From DASZPL01 sp035550315 (lineage in GTDB: Bacteria; Actinomycetota; Actinomycetes; JAFAQI01), in the NCBI GenBank assembly GCA_035550315.1, contig DASZPL010000157.1, positions 1-6,583 of the forward strand: 6,583 nt of DNA. The letters run 5' to 3'. Below the pieces are notes generated by a model. That model saw only the letters and a program-made list of their open reading frames with translations, searched no databases and was not told where the DNA came from. Shown one piece after another: positions 6,026 to 6,583 of this stretch. Both the position numbers and the translations under genes were made by a program. How positions within the stretch are numbered: position 1 is the first letter of the stretch; every line of letters starts with the position of its first letter.

Positions 6026-6583
6026 ATGGGCGTGCATGAGCCGCGAGGCCGCCGCGTCGAAGCCAAGATCAACGGCCTGCGCTACTCGCTGCTGCACTAC
6101 CCGGGCGCCGGGTCGCCGCTCGTCGCCATCCCCGGCATCACGACGACTGCGGTGGGCTTCGACTTCATCGCCGACGCGCTGTCGGCCGACTACGAAGTCG
6201 TCGTGCCCGACCTCCGCGGGCGGGGACATAGCGACCGCGCAACCGCCGGCCACTACGGCCTCGACGACTACGCCGCGGACGTCGACGCGATCATCGCCGA
6301 GTTCGGGTTCCGCGACCCCCTGGTGCTCGGTCATTCGCTCGGCGCCCGGATCGCGGCGCGGTGGGGCGCCGGGCGCGAAAGCCACGGCCCGCTGGTGCTG
6401 GTCGATCCGCCGCTGTCCGGACCGCACCGGCCCTACCCGACTCCGTGGTCCAGCTTCGCCGCGCAGCTCGCCGAGGCGAAGGCGGGCACCACGGTCGACC
6501 AGGTGCGCGGCTACTACCCGCGCTGGCCGACCCGCGAGCTCGAGCTGCGGATCGCGGAGCTGCCGAGTTGCGACGACCAGGCC
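6026..6583 (+). CDS. Alpha/beta hydrolase, N-formylmaleamate deformylase (NicD)-like, 3' truncated
   Basis: The first 186 residues of a hydrolase that continues past the window; the family is about 260-280 long. ATG 6026 has a GGAGG (6017-6021) four bases upstream. The fold is clear: oxyanion segment IPGIT (35-39), DLRGRGHSD (62-70), nucleophile elbow GHSLG with Ser104 (102-106), and LVLVDPPLSGP (123-133) with Asp127 as candidate acid. The catalytic His should lie beyond the edge. From recalled family sequences, the PGIT and VDPPxSGP...YP..W signatures resemble Pseudomonas NicD, which hydrolyses N-formylmaleamate to maleamate and formate in nicotinate breakdown, with similar Ser-to-Asp spacing. 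Other C-N or C-C bond hydrolases of this fold remain possible. Its position beside a GntR regulator, behind an operator, suits an inducible catabolic gene. Hydrolase is certain; NicD function is moderately supported. Confidence 0.75.
   Translation, partial: MGVHEPRGRRVEAKINGLRYSLLHYPGAGSPLVAIPGITTTAVGFDFIADALSADYEVVVPDLRGRGHSDRATAGHYGLDDYAADVDAIIAEFGFRDPLVLGHSLGARIAARWGAGRESHGPLVLVDPPLSGPHRPYPTPWSSFAAQLAEAKAGTTVDQVRGYYPRWPTRELELRIAELPSCDDQA

Noticed and set aside
5843..6427. 194-codon minus-strand frame across the GntR-hydrolase gap
   Set aside because: It runs antisense to the hydrolase gene and its promoter, and its sequence shows no recognisable domain.
1..6583. CRISPR arrays, tRNA or rRNA genes, insertion sequences, phage or toxin-antitoxin genes
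   Set aside because: No repeat-spacer pattern, cloverleaf, transposase-like frame or terminal inverted repeats were seen; the content is transporters, a regulator and enzymes.

Overview
The window is very GC-rich DNA with GC-loaded third codon positions, GTG starts, open antisense frames in nearly every gene and few good Shine-Dalgarno sequences. This points to a high-GC actinomycete (Actinomycetota). The sequence alone does not give a genus.

Layout, left to right. (1) Positions 1-91, minus strand: the first 30 codons of an exported protein, cut by the window edge. Its promoter region lies at about 92-270. (2) 282-1838, minus strand: a DHA2-type, 14-helix MFS exporter. (3) 1877-2314, plus strand: a small PNPOx-like split-barrel protein, divergent from the exporter with only 38 bp between the start codons, ending in a strong hairpin (2329-2354). 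(4) 2360-2474: a promoter/leader region with two perfect 14-bp palindromes. (5) 2475-3920 and 3917-5098, plus strand: two different MFS transporters overlapping by ATGA. (6) 5150-5878, plus strand: a GntR-family regulator with an FCD effector domain. (7) 6026 to the right edge, plus strand: the first 186 codons of an alpha/beta hydrolase resembling N-formylmaleamate deformylase (NicD) of nicotinate catabolism.

The most interesting structure is regulatory. The 8-bp palindrome TGTATACA, a plausible GntR/FCD operator, occurs twice. One copy is at the predicted transcription start of the left-edge exported protein (minus strand) and one at that of the right-edge hydrolase (plus strand). Each promoter also has a relaxed TGTATGC copy upstream of its -35 box. 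The genes at the two ends therefore look like one regulon, probably controlled by the GntR protein encoded next to the hydrolase. If the hydrolase is a true NicD, the regulon would handle uptake and breakdown of a pyridine-type or maleamate-yielding compound. The MFS pair sits under different palindromes that look like TetR-type operators, and no TetR gene is in the window. The link between regulator, sites and pathway is inference from the sequence.
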